A DNA stretch of 64,000 bases from Amoebidium appalachense (Eukaryota; Ichthyosporea), in contig CAVNZM010000008.1 of the NCBI GenBank assembly GCA_963693365.1, positions 7,812,001 through 7,876,000 of the forward strand. Reading direction: 5' to 3'. Below the pieces are notes generated by a model. That model did not search any database. It was given only the letters and a program-made list of their open reading frames with translations, and was not told the DNA's origin. Position 1 is the first letter of the stretch. Every line of letters starts with the position of its first letter. A program made the position numbers and the translations under genes. Positions 45,520 to 58,145 of this stretch are shown piece after piece.

Positions 45520-47664
45520 TTCCACCCCCTTCTCGCATTTTTCAATAGAACGAAGCATTTCAGTATAGCGGTAGCCAGTATCAAGCCATGAGCGTCCTTG
45601 ATGATGATGATGGCATCTGCAAAAGGCAACATAGTAGAAGTTAAATGATTGTGCAGCCACATGCATAATCGGCTTTCAATTGCATGATTACTCCAAAACA
45701 TGTGCTCTCTGACCGTGATATCGATATCTTTGACTCTGTGATTGATGACTTAAGTTTACTCCCAACCATGGTCACGTACCTCATTACATGTGTCCAAACT
45801 GTACACGACGCGCCACGTGTGAAGTGAAGTGCGTCATGATCGATCAGTGGAAAAAAGGAGAATAGTAGAGTTCAGAACGCCGAATTTAGCGGGACTCGAA
45901 AAGTTCACATCAAGTCGGACTTGCCAATCCATAATCGCTATCCAGGATCTTGTCGCTGATTGGTTGTGCGTCTGCATGCGTCATTGTCAGGTGCGAGAGA
46001 CGACACCCATTGGCAGATCTACATAAGTACGACGATCTAACATTCTTAATTGGACCGTTGTTGGGAATGCACTTATGGAAAAGCTTAGACATGTCATTCG
46101 TCATGTAATATAGAAATGTCACAGCTAACTTCAAATAGAACTAGAAATTGTCCCAAAAATCCTAGGATATCACATTGTTATATCACACGTATCTAGTGCG
46201 CCATACTTGTTTCCAATCTCCATCCATCAAAATTATTTAATTACCGGGGCTCGAAACGTTTCGAACCCGCCCCGCCATCGTCGGCTTATTGGATGTGGAG
46301 TGGATGAATCATTGCCAATAGCTTAGCGGAGGTGCTGGCCGGTGCCACGGGAAAGGTTTGGGGCCAGCCTTGCAACGTGGTCCCACAATCCAAAAAACAA
46401 AGTTTTCCCTAATTTATACGGTGTTAACGTTATTTCCGCTGATTTTTTGTTGGCACCAACAGAGTCTTTTAACCAACCATTATAAGGTGCAGCGGAACTT
46501 ATCGCGATGCGGCAGGTGTCAACTTCGAATTTCACTCAGAAGAAGGTAGTCTCATTGACCTTGTTACCAAGGGATTATTTTCAGCTTTCCCCCTTGCTTC
46601 CCCCTTGTGGTCTATGATGATGGTGAGTCTCGGGCGCCCAGCTGCCAGTACGGTCCGCTGCGTTGCGGATAACACGTCGATACGGTACCGCCTGGCTGCT
46701 GGAAAATGTCCCTAAAACTCCAACAAGTGTCCCTACTTTTTGTAGTCAGCTCCACCGATTTATCAACCAGTGGCCCTAATACAGCCAAAATATAAATAAA
46801 AAAATATCACCAAGCTTTAAGAGACCCTGAGACCCTAATTGGTGGCTCTATTATGAAATGGTACCAGCCAAAGACGAATTCCAAACCCTGCCCTTCGCAG
46901 ATCTCGCAGATGCCACATCTCGGACTGAATGATTGACAGAATTCACCGATCCTATAATTAGAACTCGAAAGTTCATTTCAATCGATCGTGTCGATTCATG
47001 AAGTGTGAGACGGTCTGTCTGATCGGACAGTGATTACAGCACTGTCGCACTGTTTGCACAAAAAGGCTGAGTCAGGAATCGACCGGTCGCTCAACGTTAC
47101 TTTTCCCTTTTTCGGAACCGCTCGGGCCATTCATAACGACCATATGCATCACTCCACTATAGCTACTGCCCAAGCGAATCTGCATGCTGCACTGCTGCCA
47201 CACACAGGCGGAAACTTACTACTGATTATCTCCTACCCTGAATAGTACTACAATAATCTTCAACCGTGGCAGTGTATACGTAGGTCGTAGGTCACGGCCC
47301 GTGCCATCGATACAGCCATAATTAGCAATTAAATAGATTGGTCGGGTGCACACGGTGCAACGGCTCTATCATTTCGCCTCTGGTCTTATTTTATCCTGGT
47401 GAGGTGACACGAGGGTTGAGCGCAAAATAAAACCCGATGACACTCGACGACCACAGTGTATTGATCAGTATACTACGGACCGGTTTAACTTATATTACTG
47501 TCAGTGCCACAGTGACACACAAAAATCATTACTGTGACAACGCAAACCTCGTCGCACACTACCGCAATACTTGTCACACACACACCCCACCCCCACCCCC
47601 CCCTCCCCCTCCTCCCCCCCCTCCCACAAAAGAAAAATTGCCGTCACACCCTCGGAACTGAAAA
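44849..47664. other. Intergenic: pyrimidine-rich arrays, then unique sequence
   Basis: 44919-44978 is (CA)n; 44979-45500 is CT/C-rich with purine-free runs. From about 45540 the sequence is of normal composition with no recognisable gene. A short palindrome TCGAAACGTTTCGA is at about 46250. A C-rich tract (47584-47626) directly precedes the start of zinc-finger paralog 2. Confidence 0.6.
44919..45340 (+). repeat. (CA)n followed by long (CT)n/C-rich array
   Basis: CA repeats (44919-44978) pass directly into several hundred bases of CT, CCT and C runs; the minus strand is almost pure purine. Confidence 0.93.
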
Positions 47665-49320
47665 ATGGCCACACCTCCACCTGCTTTGGAACAACCACCC
47701 GCATCATCCCCTCGGGTCGTTTCGAATTCTCTTTCGGGTTCACGTCAGAACCTCCCCCAGGTGCTTCCTCGTCTGGCCTCCCCCTGTACTTTAGATTTTT
47801 CCTTCAACGGCTCCTCTTCTTTCTCAAAGTCCATCGACATGAACGTTAACACCGCGGCGGCTACGCCGTTTGCTCCTGGCATTATGATGACTTCCTCGGG
47901 ATCCCCTACCCTGGGAATTTGTGAGCTAGAGCCGGTCTCTCCCATTTCGCCAAGCATGCTACTACCCCCGGGACACGCCAACGTTGGCTCATTCGACATA
48001 TGCATGCTGCCTACGACGACCAGAACTCCGCCTGAATTCGCTCAAGCCCAGCTGGCAGACGCCATCGTTGAAGAAGAGGCATGCACCCTCATTCACAATA
48101 CACTTCAACATGTCCTTTCGGCCGAGTTTTCCATCGGGACACACCACGTGTACGGCAACCCTTCCACTGCTACCGTACGCGTCGGACGATTGCACGACTC
48201 TGCACTGCCTCCTTACGCAAAGGCTGCACACAGCGGTGTTCAAATTCATGCCGAGATTCTGAAGAGAGCCGCAGGCGAGGTCAACACGATGACACATGGA
48301 AACAACAAGACTTTCAAGCGTGCCCGTACGGATTCCAACGGCGCGACAGATGTATCGCGGTCTTTTGCCAAGGACGCAGTGACTGTCAACACGTCACCGG
48401 CTCCCGCAAAACCCGATGTTAACGACAACGGTATTGAAAGCCCCAGCGGCACTTCGGGGGCACCAGCGGGTGAGAGGAGCACTACGTACAATATGAAAAA
48501 GGAGGACCAGTGTCCGATTTGCGACAAAAAATATACCGGAGTAAAGAGTTTGCGCAACCATCTACGCAAGTATCACCAAAAACACCGGGTTTCCGTGTTG
48601 AAATCCGGTAGTCAAGTCACTCAATCGACGTCATCGGCGGTGCCTTCCAGCAGAACTTCACCCGGTCGTCGCAAAACTCAAGACTCAACCAAAACCCCCA
48701 CCCAAACCCGTGTCCGGATCCTGGATGGTCTAAATAATGCCCAAAATAACCAGGTGGTTGCAATTGGCAGCATCAGCAGTTACTCTTCCGAAAGTACTTT
48801 TTCGGAAAATACCGATTTTTGGCGAAATAATAACTCCAGTCCCAAATACCAGCCTGAGAGCCGGCGGAGCTTACACAGCACGTTCCCCTTGCAAAGCCGA
48901 CGCTCGTCGACGGCTAGCACCGTGGCAGCGGTGAGCTCGAGCACCAGTTCCGAATCGGATCTAATGGATATGCTCCTTGGCCTTTCACCGCTCACGGTGT
49001 CGCCATACGAACGTTCACCGGTGAACAATGTGACATCCACTCCTCCGGGTCAAAATTTCACGAATTGGACCCCCGCCACCACCAAAATTTGGCAGACAAA
49101 CCCACTGCATCTTTCTTCACTGGATACCCCGACGTCTCGCGAGTCGTTTCCGGTGGACCTGCCATCGTTAGTCACCGACATGTCGTCCCCTGCTTCTGCC
49201 TCTCAGTTGTCTCTGCCCGACACCAACATTGTGGCATCCGATTTGAATTTATTGACCAGGATTGATTGGCTGGCACTGGCCGCCCTCGGTAAGCACGACA
49301 CCAATGGGCTCTTTTTCTAG
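47665..49320 (+). CDS. Single C2H2 zinc-finger protein, paralog 2 (551 residues, intronless)
   Basis: Starts at ATG 47665 in an AAAAATGG context. One C2H2 finger, CPICDKKYTGVKSLRNHLRK, at about residues 283-307, follows TYNMKKEDQ. Upstream is a basic patch FKRARTDS. Both patch and finger match paralog 1 closely, and so does the C-terminal motif DLNLLTRIDWLALAA (about 526-540). Between them the two proteins are Ser/Thr/Pro-rich and mostly unalignable, with a weak shared FW...NWR/FWRNN patch. Same strand as paralog 1, with 11.4 kb between them that contains a LINE and an LTR. A gene duplication with fast divergence outside the finger and tail is the simplest reading. Role: probable nuclear regulator (inference). 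Confidence 0.88.
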   Translation: MATPPPALEQPPASSPRVVSNSLSGSRQNLPQVLPRLASPCTLDFSFNGSSSFSKSIDMNVNTAAATPFAPGIMMTSSGSPTLGICELEPVSPISPSMLLPPGHANVGSFDICMLPTTTRTPPEFAQAQLADAIVEEEACTLIHNTLQHVLSAEFSIGTHHVYGNPSTATVRVGRLHDSALPPYAKAAHSGVQIHAEILKRAAGEVNTMTHGNNKTFKRARTDSNGATDVSRSFAKDAVTVNTSPAPAKPDVNDNGIESPSGTSGAPAGERSTTYNMKKEDQCPICDKKYTGVKSLRNHLRKYHQKHRVSVLKSGSQVTQSTSSAVPSSRTSPGRRKTQDSTKTPTQTRVRILDGLNNAQNNQVVAIGSISSYSSESTFSENTDFWRNNNSSPKYQPESRRSLHSTFPLQSRRSSTASTVAAVSSSTSSESDLMDMLLGLSPLTVSPYERSPVNNVTSTPPGQNFTNWTPATTKIWQTNPLHLSSLDTPTSRESFPVDLPSLVTDMSSPASASQLSLPDTNIVASDLNLLTRIDWLALAALGKHDTNGLFF

Positions 49321-50459
49321 GCGCAAAAATTATCGGTATGCGGCAAGTAATTCGATAGTTTGCACACCATATTTTGTGCTGTCCCCAAAAGGGTTAAATT
49401 GAATGTCGTTCTATCTTTGGCAAGACCAACTGGCTGCATGTAATATGATCATACTATGTGTATCAAACTTTCAAACAGTAACCTTAAACCACAGTTAAAT
49501 TACAGCTGTATACTGACACATTAGACTACTATGTGGTTTATTTGGAGTTGCCCTCCCGTTTGGCTACACCATTTAGTTTAGATTAGAGGCAATGCTTACT
49601 TTCTATAAAAGCAAGTTATTGCTCCAGCAGCACGGAAAATTGCTGCTATGTAAACCTATGTAAACTACTAGTCTTTTGTAGATTTCAATAAGGTCTTCTC
49701 TTAGTAAACGCTTTGTGCGTTTTGTACAGTGCTGACTCAAAACGTTTTCCTCATAAAGTTTGTGCCGCCGGAAGTTAGCTTTATACAATGCTATAATTCA
49801 GTACAGCAATTCTGTAAAAACAACACAGCGGCATCGGGTGTGACATCAACCAGTGTAGAGCACTAGTTTCCAAACTGTGACATATCATTTTTGCCCACGA
49901 ACTGTATACAAACTGTATCATATCATTTTCCCTCTTAAACTATCTGTTTTACAAACTGTAACATTTGTGCAACACCACTGGACTGTTAACATGCTCTTTT
50001 TGCCACTGGCACCAACGGCCAGAAATGTACTGTCAGTTCAACGTCAACATAGTGCTCAATACCCAGTGTTGGGATGGAAGGTTTTTTGTTGTTGTTCTTC
50101 TTCAAAGGTTTTTGATTCAGGGAAGGGGGAGGGGGGGCTAAAGCTGGAGAGTGCCCGGATGATGTCTTTTTTTCCCGATTTTTTTTTAATTTATTTATAT
50201 ATTTTCATTCTTTCTTTCCGAGGCTTTCTTTCTTTCTTTCTTTTCTTTTTTCTTTTTTTTTTTTTTTGGGGGGGGGGGGGGGGGCTGGCATTACGACGTG
50301 TAAGTGGACCGGGTAGTTCCCATGAGCATGAGGGACCACAAAGGGCCTCCCCGGAGACAAAACGGTTGAAATAAAAAATTAAAACTATAAACCGTTGCTA
50401 TGTTTTGGCCTGGTGTTGCTTTTTTGCATAAAAACATATACCATACACACACACACACT

Positions 50460-51074
<615 letters not shown>

Positions 51075-51575
51075 TCACTCACTCACACACTCATTTCCAC
51101 GCACAAAAACGTGCATACGTTTGCACTAGTAGTAGTACAACACGTGTTATCGTAATATGATCCGCACACAATCTTATTCATTGACTGGTTGCACACCGTG
51201 AAACACACGCACACGATCATTCTTTGGCATATGTTTGAAAGCAACTTACGGAAATTAAACCTGTTCTGTTTGCTCTCAGTGGAAGCCATAAATTCCTATA
51301 TACTGTACTATCCGAGCAGATGCATTGCAGGTTCTACATGGGCACCCGGAAAATATGGTACCCCCCCCCCCCCCCCCCCCCTCCCCCCCTCCCCCCCCCC
51401 CCCCCCCCTCTCCCCCCCCCCCTTCTCCCCTTCCCTCCCCTTACCCCCTCCCCCCCCCCTCCCCCCCCCCCCCCTCCCCCCCCCTTCCGCCCACCATCCG
51501 CCGGGGTAGGGGAAGTTGCCCACAGGCCTCGGTACCGTTCTAGCTTTGAATTTGGTGTGTTAGTGGTTACCGCCT

Positions 51576-51613
<38 letters not shown>

Positions 51614-51980
51614 TCGGGGGAGGGGGATAGGGGGGGGGAGGGGATTCGGAGTTGGGGGGGAAGGGGGGAAGGGGGGGGGGGGGAGGGGGGAGGGGGGGGG
51701 GGTAGATGCACACGTGAGAGGCTGCTGCATCAGCTTAGATGTAACCCATCCCATTGGACATGCATTGAAAGGAGAAGGAGGGAGGGAGGGGGGGGGGGGT
51801 TCATTTAAAGAGCTGGGGGTGGGGTTTGGGGGGGGAGGGGGGGGGGGGGAGAAGGAGTGGGGAGGGAGGAGGGGACTCGGATAAGAGAAAAGGGGTGGGT
51901 GGGTCGAGGTGGTGTGGGGTGGGTGGGTGGGTGGGGGGGGAGGGACGGGGGGGGGGGGAGGGACGGGGGGAGGGGGAGGA

Positions 51981-52019
<39 letters not shown>

Positions 52020-52070
52020 ACAGCCTCACAGCACGGAATTCTACTTCTCCTTTTTCCACGGTTTGGGCTC

Positions 52071-52102
<32 letters not shown>

Positions 52103-52191
52103 GGTCTATTACCAGTTTGAAGTTTTTTCCTTTTTATTTTAGCTTTTAACTTATTTTCAAAATAAAGCGTTGTTTCTGTTTTTTTTTTTTT

Positions 52192-52222
<31 letters not shown>

Positions 52223-52554
52223 GGGGGATCGAGGGGGGGGGGAGGGGGGGGGGGGGATGGAGGGGGGGAGGGGGGGGGGGGGGGGAGGTTCACAGCCTCC
52301 AGCACGAAAATATGTTATTCTTTTTTTCGGGGCTTATAGTCGTTTTGTGCCGTTTATTATGCTTAATTTCACCTCCTTTCTTTTTATGTTTTCATCCATT
52401 TTTTACAATATAATAGTTGTTTTCATTTGAACGTTTTTTTTCGGGGGAGAGGTGGGGAGGGGGGGGCGGGGAAAGACTAAAAGTTATCAGGAGGCCTTGC
52501 AGAGTCTGCCATGGCTTACTGATGCAATGCTTCATCAAAGCTGGATTGAAGTTG

Positions 52555-52817
52555 GTGTGTGGGTAGTTGGGTGGGTTTGTGTGTGAGTCGTTGTGTGGGT
52601 GGGTGGTGGGCCAGGGGAGGGGGTGAGGGGAGGGGGGGAAGGGGGGGGAGGAGGGAGTAGGTGTAGGGGTGGATGGGTGGGTGGGTGGGTGGATGGGTGG
52701 GTGGGTCACTTCGGTAGGGTCTATGAGTTGGTAAGTGGGCTAGAGTGGGTGTGTGGGACTTGATCGGGGTGGGTGGGAGTGGGTGTGGGGTTTGGGGGGG
52801 CCTGGGTGATGGGTGTG

Positions 52818-52856
<39 letters not shown>

Positions 52857-53602
52857 TAGGTCTAGGTGTGGGTGGGTGGAGGTGGGTGTAAGCATGAGTA
52901 GATGTGTGGGCGAATTCTCGAGTTTTTCATGATGTGTGGGTGAGGTTGTGGGTGGGGTGTTAGGGACTAAAGGGTTTGGTTGTGTTCGTGGGTTAGTTGA
53001 AGGGGGGTTGGTGTGTGCTGGGTGGGTGGGTGGGTGGCGGTGGATATGCAGAGATAAGGTGGTTGGATGGGGAGAGGGGTGGGTGGGTGAGTTTATATGG
53101 GTGGGTGGGGGTAGGCTCGGGGAAGGGGGGGGGGGGGGGAAGGTATAGGGGTGGGTGGGTTGGTGTGGGACCCGGTGTGGACGTGGGTAGTGTGAGTGGA
53201 AGGTGAGGTGTGTAAATTTTTGGGGGTAATATGGGTGGTTGGGTAGATAATGATGTGTGTATGGTTGTGGGCGGGTGGGTTGGGAGTGCGTATACTATAC
53301 GTGGTTGGGGGGGTGGGTGAGGGAGGGGGATGGATGATGTTTGGGACTAGAGGGGGATGGGTGGGTGCTTGATGGGTGTGTGGATGGGTGGATGTGCGGG
53401 GGTGGGTCTGGGGTGAGTGGGTTGGTGGGTGAGTTGGGGTGGGTGGGTGGGTTTGCAGTGGGGTTGGGTGGGTGGGAGTGGGCGCAAATACGAGTGGATG
53501 GGTGGATGGCAGTTAGGGTGGGTGAGGGGTTGTGTAAGCAATGGTGGGTGCGGGGTGGGTGAGGGTGGGGGTGGATGTGGGGGGCACGGTTCAACGGACG
53601 AA

Positions 53603-53634
<32 letters not shown>

Positions 53635-53647
53635 GCTGTGTTTGTGT

Positions 53648-53685
<38 letters not shown>

Positions 53686-54180
53686 GAGGGGGGAATGGGT
53701 GGTAGGAGATGGGTGGAAGCTGGGGTATCATAGTGTGGGGGCTGGGTGGGTTGTAATGGGTACAGGGGTGAGAATCACTTCGTGGCGAGATGGAGCTGGG
53801 TGTTGGACGTGGGTGGGCGGGTAGGTAGGTGGATGGGTGGGTGGGTAATGGGGGAGGGGGTGGAGGGGGGGGGGGGGGGGGGGGGGGGGGAAGGGGGGGG
53901 GGGGGTTTGGACAAGGGGCACGGCGGGTGGGTGGGTGGGTTAGTGTTTGGGGGGGGGGGGGGGGGGGGGGAAGGGGGGGGGGGGGGGGGGGGGGGTTGGG
54001 CGGGTGGTGCCACAACCTACTAACTTTGTGCGGTGAGAAGACAGTGACTGCTGTTGTGCTCTACCGTAACGGCTGGTGTGGGGGTGGAGTGGATGTGGGT
54101 GGGGTGGATGTGGGTGGGGGTAACGTTCGGTGCAGGGTCGGGTGCTTACATTATTACAGGCGGATGGGTGAAGGTGGGTG
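52555..54180 (+). repeat. GGGT/GGAT-rich minisatellite region
   Basis: About 1.6 kb of degenerate GGTGGGTGGGTGG and GGATGGGT units with poly-G islands and one GT array (53605-53634). Cytosine is nearly absent from the plus strand. Confidence 0.85.
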
Positions 54181-54612
54181 GGGTGTCGGGAGGGGGGAGG
54201 GAGGGGGGGAGGGGGGGGGGGGGAGGTGGGGGGGGGGGGGGGGGGGGAGGGGGGGAGGAGCGGGTTGGTGAGGGGAGGGGGGGGGGGGGGGGGGGGGGTG
54301 GGAGGGACAGGTGGTATAAGCCCCAGGGAATCAGAATGTATGTGTGTTAGTGCAATTTGGCCAGTATTTTTCACGCAAAAATTAACATGTAGTGTATATC
54401 GATTAAAAAAAATCATTTTATGAATCTGAAAAGGGTCTGGTGCAACATGCAGTTCTTGCAAGTGGTAACAAAATATTCGTACAAAAATACATCAAAGCGT
54501 TAAAACCCAGAAGACCTGACTGGTTCCGCACACATGATCCCCCCTCCCCTCCCCACCTCCCCATCTCTTCTCCCTCCCCCCCCCCCCCCCCCCCCCTTCC
54601 CCTCCCCGGCTG

Positions 54613-54648
<36 letters not shown>

Positions 54649-55703
54649 CCCAGCTAAGTTAGCCCCTCGGTGCTCCTTGTGAATCTACGTTGGCCTTCCC
54701 CTACACCTTTTTGGCAGGCTGCACATGGAAATTCTTAGTATTCCTTTGCTTGATGATATCACTAGTCTTCTCTTACTCGAAAAAGGCATCAATCCCCCCC
54801 CCCCCCCCCCCCCCCCACCCACCCACCACCACCACCACCACCAGCACCAGCACCACCACCAACCCCATTCCTCCCCCCCCCCCCCCCCCCTCCCCCCAGC
54901 CCGCCCCTTTCCCCCCCCCCCCCCCTCCCGCCCCCACCTTGTTATCCCCCCCGACCCCTCCCCTCCCCTCCTCCGGCCCCACCCCCTTCCCCCCTTCCCC
55001 CCCCCCCTCCCCCCCCCCCCCTTCCCCCCGGGCGCCCCACCCCCCCCCCTCCCCCCCACCTTGTGATCCCCCCCTACCCCTCCCCTCCCCTCCTCCAGCC
55101 GGCCCCTCCCATCCCCCCCCCCCCCTCCCCCCCACCTTCCCCCCGTCCCCACCCCCTAAAAGCAAATGAAAGAAAGCCTTAGGAAAAGGCAAGGAAAAAA
55201 AACGATCTACCCACCCACCCCTTGTATCCACTCGAGCCGAGCCACCAACCCAAGGCTTTGCATGCAGCTGTGAGTCATTCTCCGACAGAAACCTCTCGTG
55301 CATCCCCTCCTTTATCCCCGCCCCCCCACCCCACCCCTCTCTCCTAATCCCCCCCTCCCCAACCCCCCCCCTCCTCCATCCTCACTCCAACCCAAACCCC
55401 ACACACCAAATATTCGTCGAAAGGGGCTTGATCGTTTCCCATCGAACTGCTCCTTCTACGTGACCCCCTCCTCCCCCCTTCCCCCTTCCTCTCCCCCACA
55501 TGAACACACACGCACACATGTGCACTCCTCTGAGTCCCCTCTTCCCCTCCCCCCCCCCTTATACTTAATCATTTTTTAATGTTAACTGTAAGCACTCATT
55601 CTCAGAACTCCCAAACAAGTTTCTAGTTTCAAAAAAAAAAAAAAAAAAAAAAAAAAAACCCCCAGAAAAAAAAAAAGAGAAATAAAAACCAGTTCACAGG
55701 CAC

Positions 55704-56229
55704 CTGCGCGGTTTCACCACCACATCATCAATAAAGTTTCCGCAGGCGTTAGTTACCGTGCACGTCACGCTTGCGCTACTCACGGCCCTAAACCTAAACC
55801 CAGTCCTATACAGTCCGGGGAGGATCACATAATACGTCTATGGCGGGCCCACATGTTGTTTACGGTAGAAAAGATACCCAAGCTCACTTTCATGTCGTTG
55901 GTGCTCGCCGTCTCCGGCCCGGCCAAAACCTCCACCGTGTCGACTCCGTCACGGTCACGGTGTGCAAAAGAAAGCATGACTTCGTCGCCCGGGATCGTAT
56001 CGAAATACTGATACAGCGTCTCGTCGATTTTTGCGTTTACCTCGGCAAACTGAAGACCCCTGTGTGCGTCAATACCGTAGCTCCCTTTGCGCAAAACCTC
56101 GATTCCGGCGTCTGTCGTTTTCCAACCCGGGACCCAGCTTGGCTGAAAGAGCTGCCAGAGATGGGACACGGAGGAAATAGCGGGAGTTTCAAAATCGCCG
56201 TTGGTGAAGCCGAAGCTGGAGAGTGAGCA
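55704..56229 (-). CDS. Partial gene: secreted-type NGDFE/galactose-binding-like domain (2 exons recognised)
   Basis: Exons 56229-55888 and 55837-55704 (minus) join in phase 0 across a 50-base GT-AG intron (donor AAA|GTGAGC, acceptor CATAG|ACG). The acceptor before the first is GACACGCAG at 56230-56238. The product has NGDFETP, PSWVPGWKTTDAGIEVLRKG, LQFAEVNAK, LYQYFDTIPGDEVMLSFAHR, DGVDTVEVLAGP and, after splicing, GNFIDDVVV. This is the DUF642-like, galactose-binding jelly-roll pattern found in secreted and wall proteins of bacteria and plants. Two cysteines near the end (TC and AC) may pair. The next donor is AG|GTGCCT at 55704, so the gene continues; neither signal peptide nor stop was located. 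Function inferred: extracellular carbohydrate binding or adhesion. Confidence 0.6.
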
Positions 56230-56282
56230 CTGCGTGTCGTTGGTGGCTGTGGGGTGTGTGTGGGTGGGTGGGTGGGTGGGGG

Positions 56283-56331
<49 letters not shown>

Positions 56332-56379
56332 GGTGGTCGGGGAAGGGAGTTTGGGAGGCGTGTGTGTGCGTCGGTTTTT

Positions 56380-56414
<35 letters not shown>

Positions 56415-56587
56415 GGAGGGACGGGGGGAAGGGGAGAATGGGGCCAATGGGTCGGCTGATATCGGGAGAAAGCTGATGTAACACTGAGTGAGTGGTATGT
56501 GAAAACGAGAGTGTGCTAGCTGTAATAGGCAAGTTCACGTTTTCCTTTTTTTTTTTTTTTTTTTTTTTTTTCCCGCTTTTGTCTCCG

Positions 56588-56622
<35 letters not shown>

Positions 56623-57011
56623 TTTTTCATCGGACACTGTTGAAATTATGTGGCCCGAGGCACGTGGGGACACAAACACACACAAACATGCACATACAGA
56701 CACGTGTACATGCACATAAATATGCACACAGGTACACACCCATAGGAGACTAACTGTGTCTAGTAGATTCAGAGAATCCGTTGCCAAAAATCGTTTTTTT
56801 TATAGTTTTATATAGTTTTTAGTTTTTACAATTCGATATGCTTTCAATACTTGAAAACAACTACGCCGTGGGCAAACAGCCGTCAGTGATGGCATCTACA
56901 ATAAAAGGCTCTGAAGTTAAAGTAAAATTTTGTTGTTTTCCCTAGTATCCCCCCAATCCCACCCTCTACCCGTCCGCCCCCAAAATTCGCATACCTTTAG
57001 ACGCACACATA

Positions 57012-57012
<1 letters not shown>

Positions 57013-57107
<95 letters not shown>

Positions 57108-57160
57108 CTCACTCACTCACTCACTCACTCACTCACTCACTCACTCACTCACACTCACAC
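57013..57160 (+). repeat. (CA)n and (CACT)n array
   Basis: About 45 CA units followed by about 13 ACTC units; lies in the left arm and has no clear counterpart in the right arm. Confidence 0.95.
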
Positions 57161-58029
57161 TCACACACACACACACACACAGTATCTATTTACTACTGAG
57201 TTGCACATGCGTGTGGAGACTGGCCCAGATCAAAAGTCTGACGCAGTTGACAGAGGGCCCCAGCCTTCTATTCCCCCCCCCCCCCCCCCTCCCCCCCCCC
57301 CCCCCACCTTTTACCCCCTCCCCCCCCTCCCCCCCCCCCCCCTCTGCCTGGGTTGAATGGGCGGTCATCCCGTATTCAAAGTTGGACTAGTTGCTGTTTT
57401 GCGTGGATTCGTGCCTCCACAAAGTGTGTTGCGCAAACATAGTGTAATGTATCAATGTATTATGTGCACTGCATCACCCCCCTCCCGCCCCTCTCCCCCT
57501 CCTTCCCGCCCCCCTGCCCCCCTTTCTCCCCCCCCCCCCCTCTCCCCTGAGGCTCCCTCTCCCCTTGCCTTCCCCCATCCCCCCCCTAAACCCCGTCCAC
57601 CTCCCCCCCCCCCCCCCCCCCCCCCTTCCCCCGGCCTGTCCCTCCCCCCCCCTCCGGGCCCCCCTCCTCTTTCCCCTCCGCTCAGACCTTCTTCCATCCC
57701 CACCCTCTCCCCCCTCCTCCCCCCCCCCAGTCCTCCCTACCCCCTCCTTCCCCCTCAACCGCTCTCCCCCCCGTCCCCCCTCCCTGCTCCCCACCCCCTG
57801 TCCCCACTCTCTCACTTACCCTACTCCACCTCCCGTCCTCCCCACCCCGTCCTTCCTCCCCACCCCGTCCTTCCCCTCCCCCCCACGTCCCCCCTCCCTC
57901 TTCTCCCTCCCCTAACCCCCCCCCCCCCTCCTTCCCCCCTCCCCCCTCCCCCCTCTCCCCCCCTTCTCTCCATCCAACCTTCCTCTTCACCTCCCCCACT
58001 TTTCTCCCCCCCCCCCTCTCCCCCCACCG

Positions 58030-58145
58030 CCCCTTGGCCCTGAAAATGATGGGCTTTTCTGATGCGGCATACCCGTTGTGTGTGCTCTGCAACGTGTGTT
58101 GTCCGTCTTGAGTGTGTACTTCGTCCTCAGCACCCTATTCTTTAG
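58030..58145 (+). repeat. Dispersed ~100-base repeat, copy E
   Basis: Contains GGCCCTGAAAATGATGGGC, TGATGCGGCATAC, TTGTGTGTGCTCTGCAAC and TTGAGTGTGTACTTCGT. Closest to copy C in the kinase intron. It occurs in the left arm only, so it probably inserted after the inverted duplication formed. Confidence 0.6.

Noticed and set aside
45540-45701. Minus-strand frame reading HNHLTSTMLPFADAIIII
   Set aside because: Short, unsupported by splice sites, and ends in a CT/C array.
46230-46300. tRNA-like CGAAACGTTTCGAACC
   Set aside because: T-loop resemblance only; no acceptor, D or anticodon stems could be paired. No tRNA or rRNA was found in the window.
54773-55303. Minus-strand frame continuing the NGDFE-domain gene
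   Set aside because: One possible exon near 55279-55240 would fit the phase, but its donor is ambiguous in GGGT repeats, so it was not annotated.
57104-57160. CACT repeats as a telomeric or CRISPR-like array
   Set aside because: Simple tetranucleotide repeat without spacers; no CRISPR features, and the organism is eukaryotic.
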